Shown here: positions 45,616 through 54,601 of the stretch, piece by piece | Position numbering within the stretch: the first letter of the stretch is position 1 | How the letters are laid out: each line of letters begins with the position of its first letter | Assembly: GCA_000403255.2 (NCBI GenBank) | Contig: KE159594.1 | Location: forward strand, 349,673-413,672 | Source of the DNA: Lachnospiraceae bacterium 3-1 | Lineage (GTDB): Bacteria; Bacillota; Clostridia; Lachnospirales; Lachnospiraceae | Length of the DNA stretch: 64,000 nt | Direction: 5' to 3' | The notes under the pieces: model-generated | Told to the model about the DNA's origin: nothing | Seen by the model: only the letters and a program-made list of their open reading frames with translations | The model's database searches: none | Program-made: the position numbers and the translations under genes

Positions 45616-46320
45616 TTACATATTCTTCATATACTGCAGAACAACACTGGAAAACTCCTTACTCCGCAGCCGCGATACGGGAACCTCTTTGCCGTTATCC
45701 ATACAGGCAGTCCCGTTTTTATATCCTTTTAAATGCTTCAGGTTGATGAGATAGCTCCTGTGGCACCGGAAAAAATGGCTGCCCAGCTTCGTTTCCAGAT
45801 TTTCAATCCGCTCATAATAATCAACAACCTCGCCGGAAGCCAGGTTCAGATATATTTTCCGGTCTATGATCTCGCAGAAAATAATCTCCTCCTCCCGGAT
45901 GATGCGCCCCTCATATCCCTTTTGCACCAGCAGGCTGTCTTCGCTGGCGTTTTGCATGGAAGTGTAAAGGCGCTCCATGGTCTTTTCAAACTGTTTTTCC
46001 TCCACCGGCTTGACCAGATAATCGTAGGCCTGCACCTCGAAAGACTGAAACACCATCTCTTTCAGTACCGTGATAAAGATCAGGAATCCCCGAAACTTAG
46101 AATCCCTCAGCTTCCTTGCCGTTGCCATGCCGTCCATGCCCTTCATCTGGATGTCCAGAAACAGAATGTCAATCTGCCCGTCATAATTCAGCAGATCCTC
46201 ACCGCTTAAAAATGTCCGAAGCTGGATCTCCCTGTTCTTTTTACGGAAAAAATCGTATACAAAAGCCCTTATATGATCGGACATGTGTTTTTCATCATCA
46301 CAGATTGCAATACGGATCAA
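45616..46320 (-). CDS. LytTR-family response regulator, second copy, TTG start
   Basis: A 234-residue regulator. Receiver: AICDDEKHMSDHIRAF, phospho-Asp in DILFLDIQMKGMDGMATA, Lys in YLVKPVEEKQFE. LytTR domain from about 130: RIIREEEIIFCEIIDRKIYL and FFRCHRSYLINLKHLKGYK. The start is TTG at 46320, placed by GGGGAGG seven bases upstream. A truncated copy with the same TTG start lies at 60033-60113. Two candidate LytTR sites stand 110-140 bases upstream. Confidence 0.88.
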   Translation of the reverse strand: MIRIAICDDEKHMSDHIRAFVYDFFRKKNREIQLRTFLSGEDLLNYDGQIDILFLDIQMKGMDGMATARKLRDSKFRGFLIFITVLKEMVFQSFEVQAYDYLVKPVEEKQFEKTMERLYTSMQNASEDSLLVQKGYEGRIIREEEIIFCEIIDRKIYLNLASGEVVDYYERIENLETKLGSHFFRCHRSYLINLKHLKGYKNGTACMDNGKEVPVSRLRSKEFSSVVLQYMKNM

Positions 46321-46346
46321 TGCGCCACCTCCCCACCATTATTCGT

Positions 46347-46375
46347 CAACGGCAAAAGAAAAACTTTTGCCGTTG
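46347..46375 (-). terminator. 12-bp hairpin between permease and LytTR gene
   Basis: CAACGGCAAAAG and CTTTTGCCGTTG pair around a 5-base loop. It lies between the end of the third permease and the LytTR start. There is no clear U-run, so it may be an attenuating or leader hairpin rather than a full terminator. Confidence 0.5.
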
Positions 46376-46426
46376 CCATAGACTGACATTTTATGATAAC
46401 CTGTCCGAAATGCCAAAACAATTTAA

Positions 46427-46460
46427 TTGCTGTGAAATGTTTATCTGTTGCCGCGAAATG
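46427..46460 (-). promoter_or_regulatory. Candidate LytTR operator: two direct repeats 21 bp apart
   Basis: Minus strand CATTTCGCGGCAA (46460-46448) and CATTTCACAGCAA (46439-46427) are direct repeats with a 21-bp period. This is the two-turn spacing bound by LytTR dimers. A weaker third CATTTC follows at about 46412. The pair lies directly after the permease stop codon and upstream of the LytTR gene. Confidence 0.5.
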
Positions 46461-46461
46461 C

Positions 46462-48834
46462 TTAACTTTGCGCCCGCATCTGCTCAACCAGAGACTGCTT
46501 TTTCTGCCTGTGCACCATCCAGACTGACAGGACTACCTCCATGCCAAACAATACCAGGAGGAACAGCCCCATTTGCAGGAACGGGAACTGGTATGGGACA
46601 ACTGCGCCAGCAAAGGATTTCTTGCTGACTGACCCACAGACTGCCATGGAAATCGGCAGCCCCAGGATCACGACGGTAAGCGCCGCAAAAAGCACATGAC
46701 ACATCCCCTCCGTGACACTCATCCGGCACAGCTGTTTCCCGGTCAGGCCAACGGAGCGCAGGATACTGTTCTCCCGCTTCCGGGACATCTGGTTGGAAAG
46801 CGTCGTATTGATCAGGTTGACAACGCCGAACAGGAAGATCAGCCAGGAAAGAGCCTGCAGGCTTCCAAAAATAATGCTGCTCTGCATTTTCTCATATTCG
46901 ATATGTGCGTCTATCGTATCCATTCCAAGATTGGTGCGGCCGGATACCAGCTCCTTAAGCCTGCTTTCCACAAACTCTGCTTTTTGGGGATCATTCACAA
47001 TGCTCCAGGAGTAGTCAAAGCTTCCGATTTCAGGATGTATCTCATGAAACAACTCCTCTGGTGCGAACAGGGCTGCCGAATCCATGGCAAGCGCACCATG
47101 TCCGTTTGCTGCCTTCGACGCATCGAACAGTCCGGATATGGTAACTGTCACGGTTTTCTGGCCCAAGGTCAGCTCCATGGCGGCCCCGACATCCATATCG
47201 GCATGGTGCTTTTGATAACCCGTACTCAAAAGGACGCTGTGGGTATCCGCCGGCATGGCGCCTGATACCAGCGCAGCTTCTACATCCATGCAGTTTGCGT
47301 CCGTTAGCATGTCGCACATACCAGCCTCAGCGCTTTCGGAAATTCCGAATTTTGCGTGCAGAGACCGGCGGGTGACCAGCACATCCACCACCCCATCCAC
47401 AGAAAGGATGTCCTGCCTTAAGTTTTCATCCAGCGGATTGCCTGCAGCCATAATCTCTTCCTCCGGCTGCTCTGAAGACAGATATATCTTCATATCCCCG
47501 TCCGGGAAAAACAGCCTTGCGGCCTGCTCCGGCGACCGGGTCAGGACCATGGAAGACACCACCAGAAGAAGGATTCCGCCCAGGCTTAGGGATACTGCAA
47601 TGCTCACTGACTTCTTGCGGTCGCGCCCAAAATTTGCAAATCCCATGGATATGGGACTTAATTTCCGGTGTTTCTTTCTGTTGTGTACCTTTTCCTGACC
47701 TGCGGAAAAACGCATTGCCTCCAGCGGTGAAATGTTGGCAGCTATTTTAACCGATCTGTGAACGGAAGACGCTACCATGAACCAGCAGACCACCACGGTC
47801 AAAAGCACAGCTGCCCCATAATAAACCCCATGAAAACCCTTTGGGAACAGGAGCAGGCCGCCGCCCACCCCAAGCAGGATGCCAATCAATATTCCAATTC
47901 CGCCCAGCCGACCGCTCTCCTTTTTCACGATGCGCCGGATCTGTCTGGGTGTTGCGCCGATGGTGCGGAGCTGTCCATAGCTTTGTATTTTATCGTTCAC
48001 AGAGATACGGAAAATACTCTGGATGACTACATATCCGCCGGCAAGCACAAGGGCAGCTATACCGAAAACAGTCACAAAGTCAATAGACTTTGAGTTAGAA
48101 GCAAAATAATTGCTGTTCATCCCTACATGCGCAGAGCCAAACTGCGCGGCAATCTCCCGGCAACGGGCAGCCATGGTCTCCTGGTCAAACTGCCTGTCAT
48201 TTTTGAAATGCACATAGGCACGGTATCCTGCAGGGTCAAATCCGGCCCACTGCGTCAAGGCCGCTTTGGAAACGGCAATGGCACATAGATTCGCTTCCTT
48301 TTCTCCCACATTGGACAGGATTCCGGTCACGGTATAGTCGCCATGAAAGCTCTCGGTATCCAACCGGACCGTCTCACCGATTTTGGCATTGGAACCGTAA
48401 GCGGAGAGAAAATATTCGCTGACCGCGACTTCATTTGCCTTTGCCGGGAGTTCTCCTTTTACCAGCTCCATCTGGCTGCGGGCAATATACAACATATCAC
48501 TGTCGCAGTACACATAGGAGGCGTTGTATCCCTGCTCCGAATGCTCCTGCCCCAGCAGATAGTATTCGCCCACCCGGGCAAACTCCGGCAGGTCTTTTAA
48601 CGCCGCCATATGGTCCTCCTCCACGCCGATGAAGACTGCCTCATAGGTGTCGGCCACCTGCCCCTGCTGGATCTGTGCAATAGAAACAGATATAACCGCT
48701 GACAAGCAAACCAGGAACGCCGCCAGGGCGACGGCAATTACCACCATCAGGTTCCGGCGCTTCTCGCTGGCGAGGCTGCGCTTTGCAAGTTTTTTCACAA
48801 TGGCGCTTGTATCATTTTCAAAAGGCCATGTCAT
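46462..48834 (-). CDS. FtsX-type ABC permease, tandem copy 3 (790 aa)
   Basis: Begins MTWPFENDTSAIVKKLAKRS like its two neighbours. An N-terminal helix (NLMVVIAVALAAFLVCLSAV) and first external domain lead into an FtsX core with membrane segments near 255-280 and 310-350. A second anchor (SVSIAVSLSLGGILLLVVSS), second external domain and final FtsX core (LSWLIFLFGVVNLINTTLSN ...) follow. AGGAGGTG precedes the ATG, 12 bases after the preceding permease. It is last in the row of permeases served by one ATPase. Confidence 0.88.
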   Translation of the reverse strand: MTWPFENDTSAIVKKLAKRSLASEKRRNLMVVIAVALAAFLVCLSAVISVSIAQIQQGQVADTYEAVFIGVEEDHMAALKDLPEFARVGEYYLLGQEHSEQGYNASYVYCDSDMLYIARSQMELVKGELPAKANEVAVSEYFLSAYGSNAKIGETVRLDTESFHGDYTVTGILSNVGEKEANLCAIAVSKAALTQWAGFDPAGYRAYVHFKNDRQFDQETMAARCREIAAQFGSAHVGMNSNYFASNSKSIDFVTVFGIAALVLAGGYVVIQSIFRISVNDKIQSYGQLRTIGATPRQIRRIVKKESGRLGGIGILIGILLGVGGGLLLFPKGFHGVYYGAAVLLTVVVCWFMVASSVHRSVKIAANISPLEAMRFSAGQEKVHNRKKHRKLSPISMGFANFGRDRKKSVSIAVSLSLGGILLLVVSSMVLTRSPEQAARLFFPDGDMKIYLSSEQPEEEIMAAGNPLDENLRQDILSVDGVVDVLVTRRSLHAKFGISESAEAGMCDMLTDANCMDVEAALVSGAMPADTHSVLLSTGYQKHHADMDVGAAMELTLGQKTVTVTISGLFDASKAANGHGALAMDSAALFAPEELFHEIHPEIGSFDYSWSIVNDPQKAEFVESRLKELVSGRTNLGMDTIDAHIEYEKMQSSIIFGSLQALSWLIFLFGVVNLINTTLSNQMSRKRENSILRSVGLTGKQLCRMSVTEGMCHVLFAALTVVILGLPISMAVCGSVSKKSFAGAVVPYQFPFLQMGLFLLVLFGMEVVLSVWMVHRQKKQSLVEQMRAQS

Positions 48835-48846
48835 GTCCTACACCTC

Positions 48847-51222
48847 CTATTCCGTCACACGAAGCTGCTCTACGACACTATTTTTTCTGCAATACCGACC
48901 TGCCCATTTTGTAAGGGCTAATTGAAGCATAAAAACTAACAGAACATATAAGAGAACCGGTACTACAGGAAAAGTATAATTTACGAAGCTGAATCCAGGC
49001 ACGTTCCCTATGGCAGAGCATATTGCTTTTCCAATTCCCAAACCGCAGATAAGGGAGGCGGCAAAACTGCCAACCGTTTGAAATGAATTTTCAAACCCTA
49101 TCATATGATAAAGCTGTCTGTGGCTTAAGCCAACCGCCCGGAATAACCCCATTTCTTTCCTTCTGGAAATGATATTTGTCATACTGGTATTGACCAGGTT
49201 GATAATACTAAATATGACAATGACCGCTAACAGCGCATATACCGCAATGGAAATTGTGCTGAATACGCTTTTGTATTGCATCGTCATATCTTTTAATGTC
49301 TTCAAGCGTAAAGTATCGCTTGCCAAAACCAATGAATGTAATTCATCCTCAATTCCGGCAAAACTGTCTGTCTTTACCCGGATCACAAACGCACTGTTTG
49401 CATTATAGGGAACCGTCTGTTCCATTTCACCTGCCGGAAGGATAAAGCTGACAGAGCTGTCCCTGTCAAAAACAATCGCAGATACGGTATAAGTAAGGCT
49501 GTTTCCTGCCTGTGAAAAAGTGACGGTATCGCCCACCTCATAGCTCTTATGCAGGTATTCCAATTCCGGGCTGCCCATGTTAATGACAAGGGAGTTTTCC
49601 CCTGTATGGTCATAATCCGGCAATTCCCCGATCATTATCTTGTTCTTTAATTCCTTATAATCCTCTGTGTTCATACTCCGGATTGCCGTTTCCATTCCAT
49701 CTATCCCGACGCATATCTCCTGCTGGCAGATGATTTCATCTACCCCGTCAATTGACAAAATATCATTTTTCAATTCATCTGTCAGTAGATTGTTTTCCTG
49801 CAGCTGAGTGAGGGAAAACGTAGGCGTGACCAGCGCCCGGTTCAATTCCACCACATAACTTCCCTCATAAGGGAAGGCCTGTTTCGCCCTTTGCTCAGGA
49901 TCAAGGGAAGATAGCAGGGAAGAAATCCCTATAAACATCATTCCGCTCAAAGCCAGTGAAATAAAGGTCAATATACTTTTCTTCCTGTTACGGGACAGAT
50001 TCATAGCCGCAAGTGAAAACGGCGTAAGATGCTTCCCGCTCTTTTTCCTCTTTTTTGTTCCGCTATAACCGCTATAATGGAATGCTTCCACAGGTGAAAC
50101 TGACATGGCAATCTTTGCCGGTTTTAAAACAGACAGCCTTACACAAATAAATACAGCGATTCCTGATAAAAATGCAATCACAATATCTGGAAGCAGCTGA
50201 AAAGCACTCCGGTCTATCAAAAAAGATAACATCGCGCCTGCCATACATCCAAACGGAATGAAATGAAGCGCAAGATAGTTTCCTTCCCGTGAAATAATCT
50301 GTCTGATTTGCTTCTTCGTAGTACCAATCGTGCGCAGCTGTCCAAAGGAAGCTACATTATTTATAACCGAAATGTAAAATATATTGTAGACAACCAGGGA
50401 ACATACACCGATTAAGACCAACCCAACGAGCAAAACCGTCAGTACCGTCTCTTTTGACATGTTATTGCTGTCAATGTATAAATTATTTACCTGAATATTG
50501 TCTGCAGAGATCCCACAATCCAGGCCAATCGTCCGTATCAGCTCTTTTAATTCCTGATTGGTATATTTTGCAGTATCATGGACAGAAACCATAGCTGCCA
50601 CCGGCCCAGTGGAAAGAGCAGGGTTTTCCCACACAAAATTCTGTGAAACAACGGCGTTATAAGCAACCCTGTCCCTGTCATTCTCAGCGGTTGTCTGAAT
50701 AAAACCTGTAATCCGGAAATCTTTTGATTCTAACTGGCGGCTTGCCTGGTTGCGGTAATGAAGGGATATTGTGTCGCCGATCCCCGCTTTCAGAGACAGG
50801 GCATCTATATATCCCCTTTCCACGAGCAATTCATCCGCCGCCTGGGGCATACGTCCTTCCAACAGTGTGATGTTGGAGAGCTGCATGGTTGTTTCATCAG
50901 AACATACCATACTCATTGTGATGCCATTCTCCTGTTCCGTCATGCCGACAGACTGGTATACACCCACTTTTTGAATATGGGGGTCTTCTTTCAGCAAAGA
51001 GATATTCTCCTGTGAAAGGTTTTGGAAAATTCCCTGATATGCAGTTGATGCCGCATATTCATTTGTAATGTTATATGCATAAGAAGAAACAAACGCCATA
51101 ATGGCTGCCGCCATAAAGATAATGATCCCAATCAGACGATTCCTGAAACGGTTCTGTCCAATACGGGCATTTGATAACCTATGGGTAACAGCGCTGGTAT
51201 CATTTTCAAAAGGCCATGTCAT
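48847..51222 (-). CDS. FtsX-type ABC permease, tandem copy 2 (791 aa)
   Basis: Begins MTWPFENDTSAVTHRLSNAR, with the anchor LIGIIIFMAAAIMAFVSSYA. It has two FtsX cores (TVLLVGLVLIGVCSLVVYNI and AVYALLAVIVIFSIINLVNT) and two external domains. The motif NNVASFGQLRTIGTTKKQIR after the first core corresponds to QSYGQLRTIGATPRQIR in copy 3 and KQYGQLRTIGMTAKQIQ in copy 1. It is 19 bases from copy 1, with GAAGGAGGTGG before the start. Its role within a heteromeric exporter is inferred. Confidence 0.88.
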   Translation of the reverse strand: MTWPFENDTSAVTHRLSNARIGQNRFRNRLIGIIIFMAAAIMAFVSSYAYNITNEYAASTAYQGIFQNLSQENISLLKEDPHIQKVGVYQSVGMTEQENGITMSMVCSDETTMQLSNITLLEGRMPQAADELLVERGYIDALSLKAGIGDTISLHYRNQASRQLESKDFRITGFIQTTAENDRDRVAYNAVVSQNFVWENPALSTGPVAAMVSVHDTAKYTNQELKELIRTIGLDCGISADNIQVNNLYIDSNNMSKETVLTVLLVGLVLIGVCSLVVYNIFYISVINNVASFGQLRTIGTTKKQIRQIISREGNYLALHFIPFGCMAGAMLSFLIDRSAFQLLPDIVIAFLSGIAVFICVRLSVLKPAKIAMSVSPVEAFHYSGYSGTKKRKKSGKHLTPFSLAAMNLSRNRKKSILTFISLALSGMMFIGISSLLSSLDPEQRAKQAFPYEGSYVVELNRALVTPTFSLTQLQENNLLTDELKNDILSIDGVDEIICQQEICVGIDGMETAIRSMNTEDYKELKNKIMIGELPDYDHTGENSLVINMGSPELEYLHKSYEVGDTVTFSQAGNSLTYTVSAIVFDRDSSVSFILPAGEMEQTVPYNANSAFVIRVKTDSFAGIEDELHSLVLASDTLRLKTLKDMTMQYKSVFSTISIAVYALLAVIVIFSIINLVNTSMTNIISRRKEMGLFRAVGLSHRQLYHMIGFENSFQTVGSFAASLICGLGIGKAICSAIGNVPGFSFVNYTFPVVPVLLYVLLVFMLQLALTKWAGRYCRKNSVVEQLRVTE

Positions 51223-51241
51223 GGTACGCCACCTCCTTCTA

Positions 51242-53629
51242 TTATCGCAAAGCTTCCATCATGGATGACTTGCTTTGCTGCTTTAAGGCCCCTGTTGTAA
51301 TCAGCACACTACATAAAATAATAACCGCACAATTCAAGATTGTAATACCCAATGGAAATTGATAATTCAAATAGCTCATCAGGCTGTTTTTCAAAAATGA
51401 GCAAAGAACATATCCAATCCCTCCGCCAATGATCACAGATAATACAAGTCCCATGCCGACTATGATCAGTCCCTCTTTATGGACCATCACGGATAATTGT
51501 TTTTGGGACATTCCCACGGAACGCATGAGGGAAAATTCCCTGCGCCTTACGATAATTCCCGTCAAAGTTGTATTCAACAGATTCATCACGGAAAAACAGC
51601 CAATCAAAACAATGGCTATTGCAAGGGCGAACTGTGTCCCCTGCAGGAAGTTTTCATTCTGGGCAATGGCAGCAGAAAGGGAATCCACACTCAGCTGCGG
51701 ATGACCGGATACAATCTGGTCTATTTCGTTTTCTGCCTGCTGTTCCAAAGAATCCTCTACACGGATCACATACTGATATGTCAGATTGCTGTGTGCGATT
51801 TTCTGCATGGAATCAACCGGCAATAACAGCATATCTATTTTATCGCCATGATTTCCAATCTTACTTTCGTCAAGGACTGCCGCAATCTCAAATTCCAGGT
51901 TCTCCGTATGCTGCCCATCAAAAATCTTCAGCATTACAGAGGAGCCGACTTTTGGATAAATGCCAAAATACTTCTCAAAGTCATTCGGCCTGCCAATCAC
52001 CATCTGATCCTCAGATGCCATTTGCCCATAATCTGACAGGTTTCCATTTAAGAGACAGCTTTGCAGCAAATCCATATCTGCTTTCTCAAATCCCACGATT
52101 TCAGCATCTGATTCCAGGGCCTGCAGGTCATAGGAAACCGGGAGATGCTGGTCGTTCATGATCTTTTGCACACCTGGTAATTGCGAGAGTTCTTTTTCCA
52201 CTTCCTCCGTAAAAGGGCTTGATCCCTGCAGAATCTCCAAAGGATTTTCCATCAGCTCCTGATTCGAGATCTTTAAAACGAACTGTCCTCTTGCAAATCC
52301 GGATAAAGACATATCTTCTGCATTGATCGAAGAAAGGACAGAGGATAAGCCTAACAGCAGGACGCCAGTCAGGACAAGGGAGGCGGCTGTCAGTATATTC
52401 TTTTTCTTATAACGCAAAACCTGGTTGACTGCCAAAGACCCCGGCGTCAGCCTGTGCTGCCTATGTTTACCTTTCGGCCCCTTATTTTGTTCATAGCGGG
52501 AAGCCTCTATGGGTGAAACGGCGGCGGCTATCTTAGCAGGCTTTTTGATGGACAGGCGCACAGTGGCATAGGTTAACGCAACAACAACCGGGCATATCCA
52601 TAGCACATTCCATAACCCAAATCCATGCGGAATTAAAAGATAAGCCACTGCAATTCCCGCAATCAGTCCCATCGGAATTGCAGGTAACATCAGCAAAGTC
52701 CCCTCCCTGAGAACAAGCCTTTGAATCTGTTTTGCTGTCATACCTATTGTGCGGAGCTGTCCATATTGTTTAATGGAATTGATAATGGAAATATAAAAAA
52801 TGTTGTATATAACCAAAACACCAGCGATCACAATCACAACCAGCCCGGCAACAGCCGCCAGAACCATCAATGCCGAAGGCTGGCTAAGGTTCAGATACGC
52901 TTCATTATAAGAAGGAGCCGTTTTACAGCCTGCATCAGCCACTATCTGCGATATTAAGCTTTTTACATCCCCAGAGCCTGCATCTAAATTTACACGGAGC
53001 ATGACTGCCGGAGAAAAGTGATCCCATCCATCCATTTCTGAGAAGTATTCTTCAGAAACCATAGCCGCATATAAGGAACGGTCAGTGCCTTTCGCCCCTG
53101 TTTTTAAGTATCCTGTTATAAGAAAGGATTTTTCCTGGCCGTTGTTTGGGGCTGGCAACGGAACGGTATCTCCAATTTTAGCATTTATCTTCTGCCGGAT
53201 TAAGTATTCCTGTTCAATCAGGATCTCATTCGCTTTCTCCGGCATTTTCCCCTGGTCAACAGATAGCCCATTTAATGTAAGTGCATCCTTGTTGCAATAC
53301 GAAATATTAAGGCGGTCATTTCCGGATTTCACGCTGCCAATGGACGCTGTGAATCCGCATAGATCCACCCGCACATCATCACTCAATTTCTGGTATTGTT
53401 CTTTTTCTATGCCGGAAATAAGCGCATGATAAGACCCTGTGATGTTATTGCCTCCCTTTTGGTTCACTGTAATAATCCCGGAAACCAGGAGCAATACGGA
53501 TGCCATCAAAAATGTTGCCAATGAAATTGCAGTAACCGTAAAAATTTTCTTCAAACGCTCTTTCTTTAATTGAGCAGACGCTAATTTTTTAATAACAGCG
53601 CCGGTGTCATTCTCAAAAGGCCATGTCAT
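51242..53629 (-). CDS. FtsX-type ABC permease, tandem copy 1 (795 aa)
   Basis: Starts MTWPFENDTGAVIKKLASAQ at ATG 53629 (GGGGGTGGCAGATC upstream). The start lies within the last codons of the ATPase gene, which overlaps by 17 bases. Anchor IFTVTAISLATFLMASVLLL; first FtsX core ALMVLAAVAGLVVIVIAGVL with VIYNIFYISIINS; second anchor NILTAASLVLTGVLLLGLSS; final core FALAIAIVLIGCFSVMNLLN. It is directly coupled to the ATPase. Confidence 0.88.
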   Translation of the reverse strand: MTWPFENDTGAVIKKLASAQLKKERLKKIFTVTAISLATFLMASVLLLVSGIITVNQKGGNNITGSYHALISGIEKEQYQKLSDDVRVDLCGFTASIGSVKSGNDRLNISYCNKDALTLNGLSVDQGKMPEKANEILIEQEYLIRQKINAKIGDTVPLPAPNNGQEKSFLITGYLKTGAKGTDRSLYAAMVSEEYFSEMDGWDHFSPAVMLRVNLDAGSGDVKSLISQIVADAGCKTAPSYNEAYLNLSQPSALMVLAAVAGLVVIVIAGVLVIYNIFYISIINSIKQYGQLRTIGMTAKQIQRLVLREGTLLMLPAIPMGLIAGIAVAYLLIPHGFGLWNVLWICPVVVALTYATVRLSIKKPAKIAAAVSPIEASRYEQNKGPKGKHRQHRLTPGSLAVNQVLRYKKKNILTAASLVLTGVLLLGLSSVLSSINAEDMSLSGFARGQFVLKISNQELMENPLEILQGSSPFTEEVEKELSQLPGVQKIMNDQHLPVSYDLQALESDAEIVGFEKADMDLLQSCLLNGNLSDYGQMASEDQMVIGRPNDFEKYFGIYPKVGSSVMLKIFDGQHTENLEFEIAAVLDESKIGNHGDKIDMLLLPVDSMQKIAHSNLTYQYVIRVEDSLEQQAENEIDQIVSGHPQLSVDSLSAAIAQNENFLQGTQFALAIAIVLIGCFSVMNLLNTTLTGIIVRRREFSLMRSVGMSQKQLSVMVHKEGLIIVGMGLVLSVIIGGGIGYVLCSFLKNSLMSYLNYQFPLGITILNCAVIILCSVLITTGALKQQSKSSMMEALR

Positions 53630-54389
53630 GATCTGCCACCCCCTTACAAGGTAATGCCCCCTCCCTGACGGTCGGCGGCAATTCGTCGGAAAGCATTCCG
53701 AAAGCGCTCTGCGCCTGCCTTCCTTCTCCCACAATCCTGCCGTCCTCAATCCTTATGATCCGGTCAGCAAGCTGGGCAATCTCGTTGTTGTGGGTTATCA
53801 TCACAATTGTCTGGTTGAACTCCATGCTGGTACGTTTCAGAAGCCCCAGCACATCGGCGCTGGTCTTGGAATCCAGATTTCCAGTGGGCTCATCGGCCAG
53901 GATGATGGCCGGTTTGGTGATCAGGGCGCGGGCAATGGCGACACGCTGCTGCTGTCCGCCGGAAAGGTTATTCGGCATATTCTGCAGTTTATCTTGAAGT
54001 GCCAGCATCCCCACGATCTCGTCCATGAACTTCTTGTCTGCCACATCGCCGTCCAGTTCCACAGGCAGGACAATGTTCTCATACACATTCAAAATCGGGA
54101 CAAGATTATAGTTCTGGAAGATAAAGCCGATGTTGCGGCGGCGGAAGATGGTCAGCTCCTCGTCATTCTTTTTGGCCAGCTCATCCCCACGGACAATAAC
54201 ATTGCCGGACGTGGGCGTATCCAGCCCGCCCATCATGTTAAGCAGGGTGGATTTCCCGCTGCCGGACGTTCCGACGATTGCCACAAACTCCCCCTGTTCC
54301 ACAGAGAGGCTGACGCCATCCAGGGCGCGGGTAATGTTTGGCTCACTGCCATAATACTTTTTCAGATCGATTGTTTGTAATACATTCAT
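53613..54389 (-). CDS. MacB-like ABC ATPase serving three permeases
   Basis: A 258-residue ATPase: Walker A GTSGSGKST (about 39-47), Q loop FIFQNYNLVP, signature LSGGQQQRVAIARAL, Walker B AIILADEPTGNLDSKTS and His switch MITHNNEIAQLA. The last 30 residues (SDELPPTVREGALPCKGVAD then HDMAF) extend past the usual end and overlap the first permease gene. It is the only ATPase in the operon, so the three permeases either share it or form alternative exporters. Confidence 0.9.
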   Translation of the reverse strand: MNVLQTIDLKKYYGSEPNITRALDGVSLSVEQGEFVAIVGTSGSGKSTLLNMMGGLDTPTSGNVIVRGDELAKKNDEELTIFRRRNIGFIFQNYNLVPILNVYENIVLPVELDGDVADKKFMDEIVGMLALQDKLQNMPNNLSGGQQQRVAIARALITKPAIILADEPTGNLDSKTSADVLGLLKRTSMEFNQTIVMITHNNEIAQLADRIIRIEDGRIVGEGRQAQSAFGMLSDELPPTVREGALPCKGVADHDMAF

Positions 54390-54515
54390 AAATCAAATGC
54401 TCCTTTCCTTATCTCTGTCCTGTTTTTCAGGACATACAGGTATACCCTTGTGGTGTTTCAAGGCTTTCTGCCTGTTGATTAAAGGACAAAGTTCTAAGAA
54501 CCTTGTTCTTCGGAC

Positions 54516-54544
54516 ATTATAAAATCCAAATGTCACAGAAATGT
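54516..54544 (-). promoter_or_regulatory. Regulated promoter of the ABC operon
   Basis: Minus strand ACATTT-CTGTG-ACATTT, six bases, TATAAT (54521-54516). The 11-bp direct repeat covers the -35 region, as for an OmpR-type activator. A further GTAACATTTC lies about 40 bases upstream. It is located between the kinase stop codon and the ATPase ATG (127 bp from the -10 box). Confidence 0.65.
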
Positions 54545-54601
54545 CCGAAGCGGCATAAAAAATGCGGCTGAAATGTTACAAGTCTGGGACATTTCAAAAA
54601 A

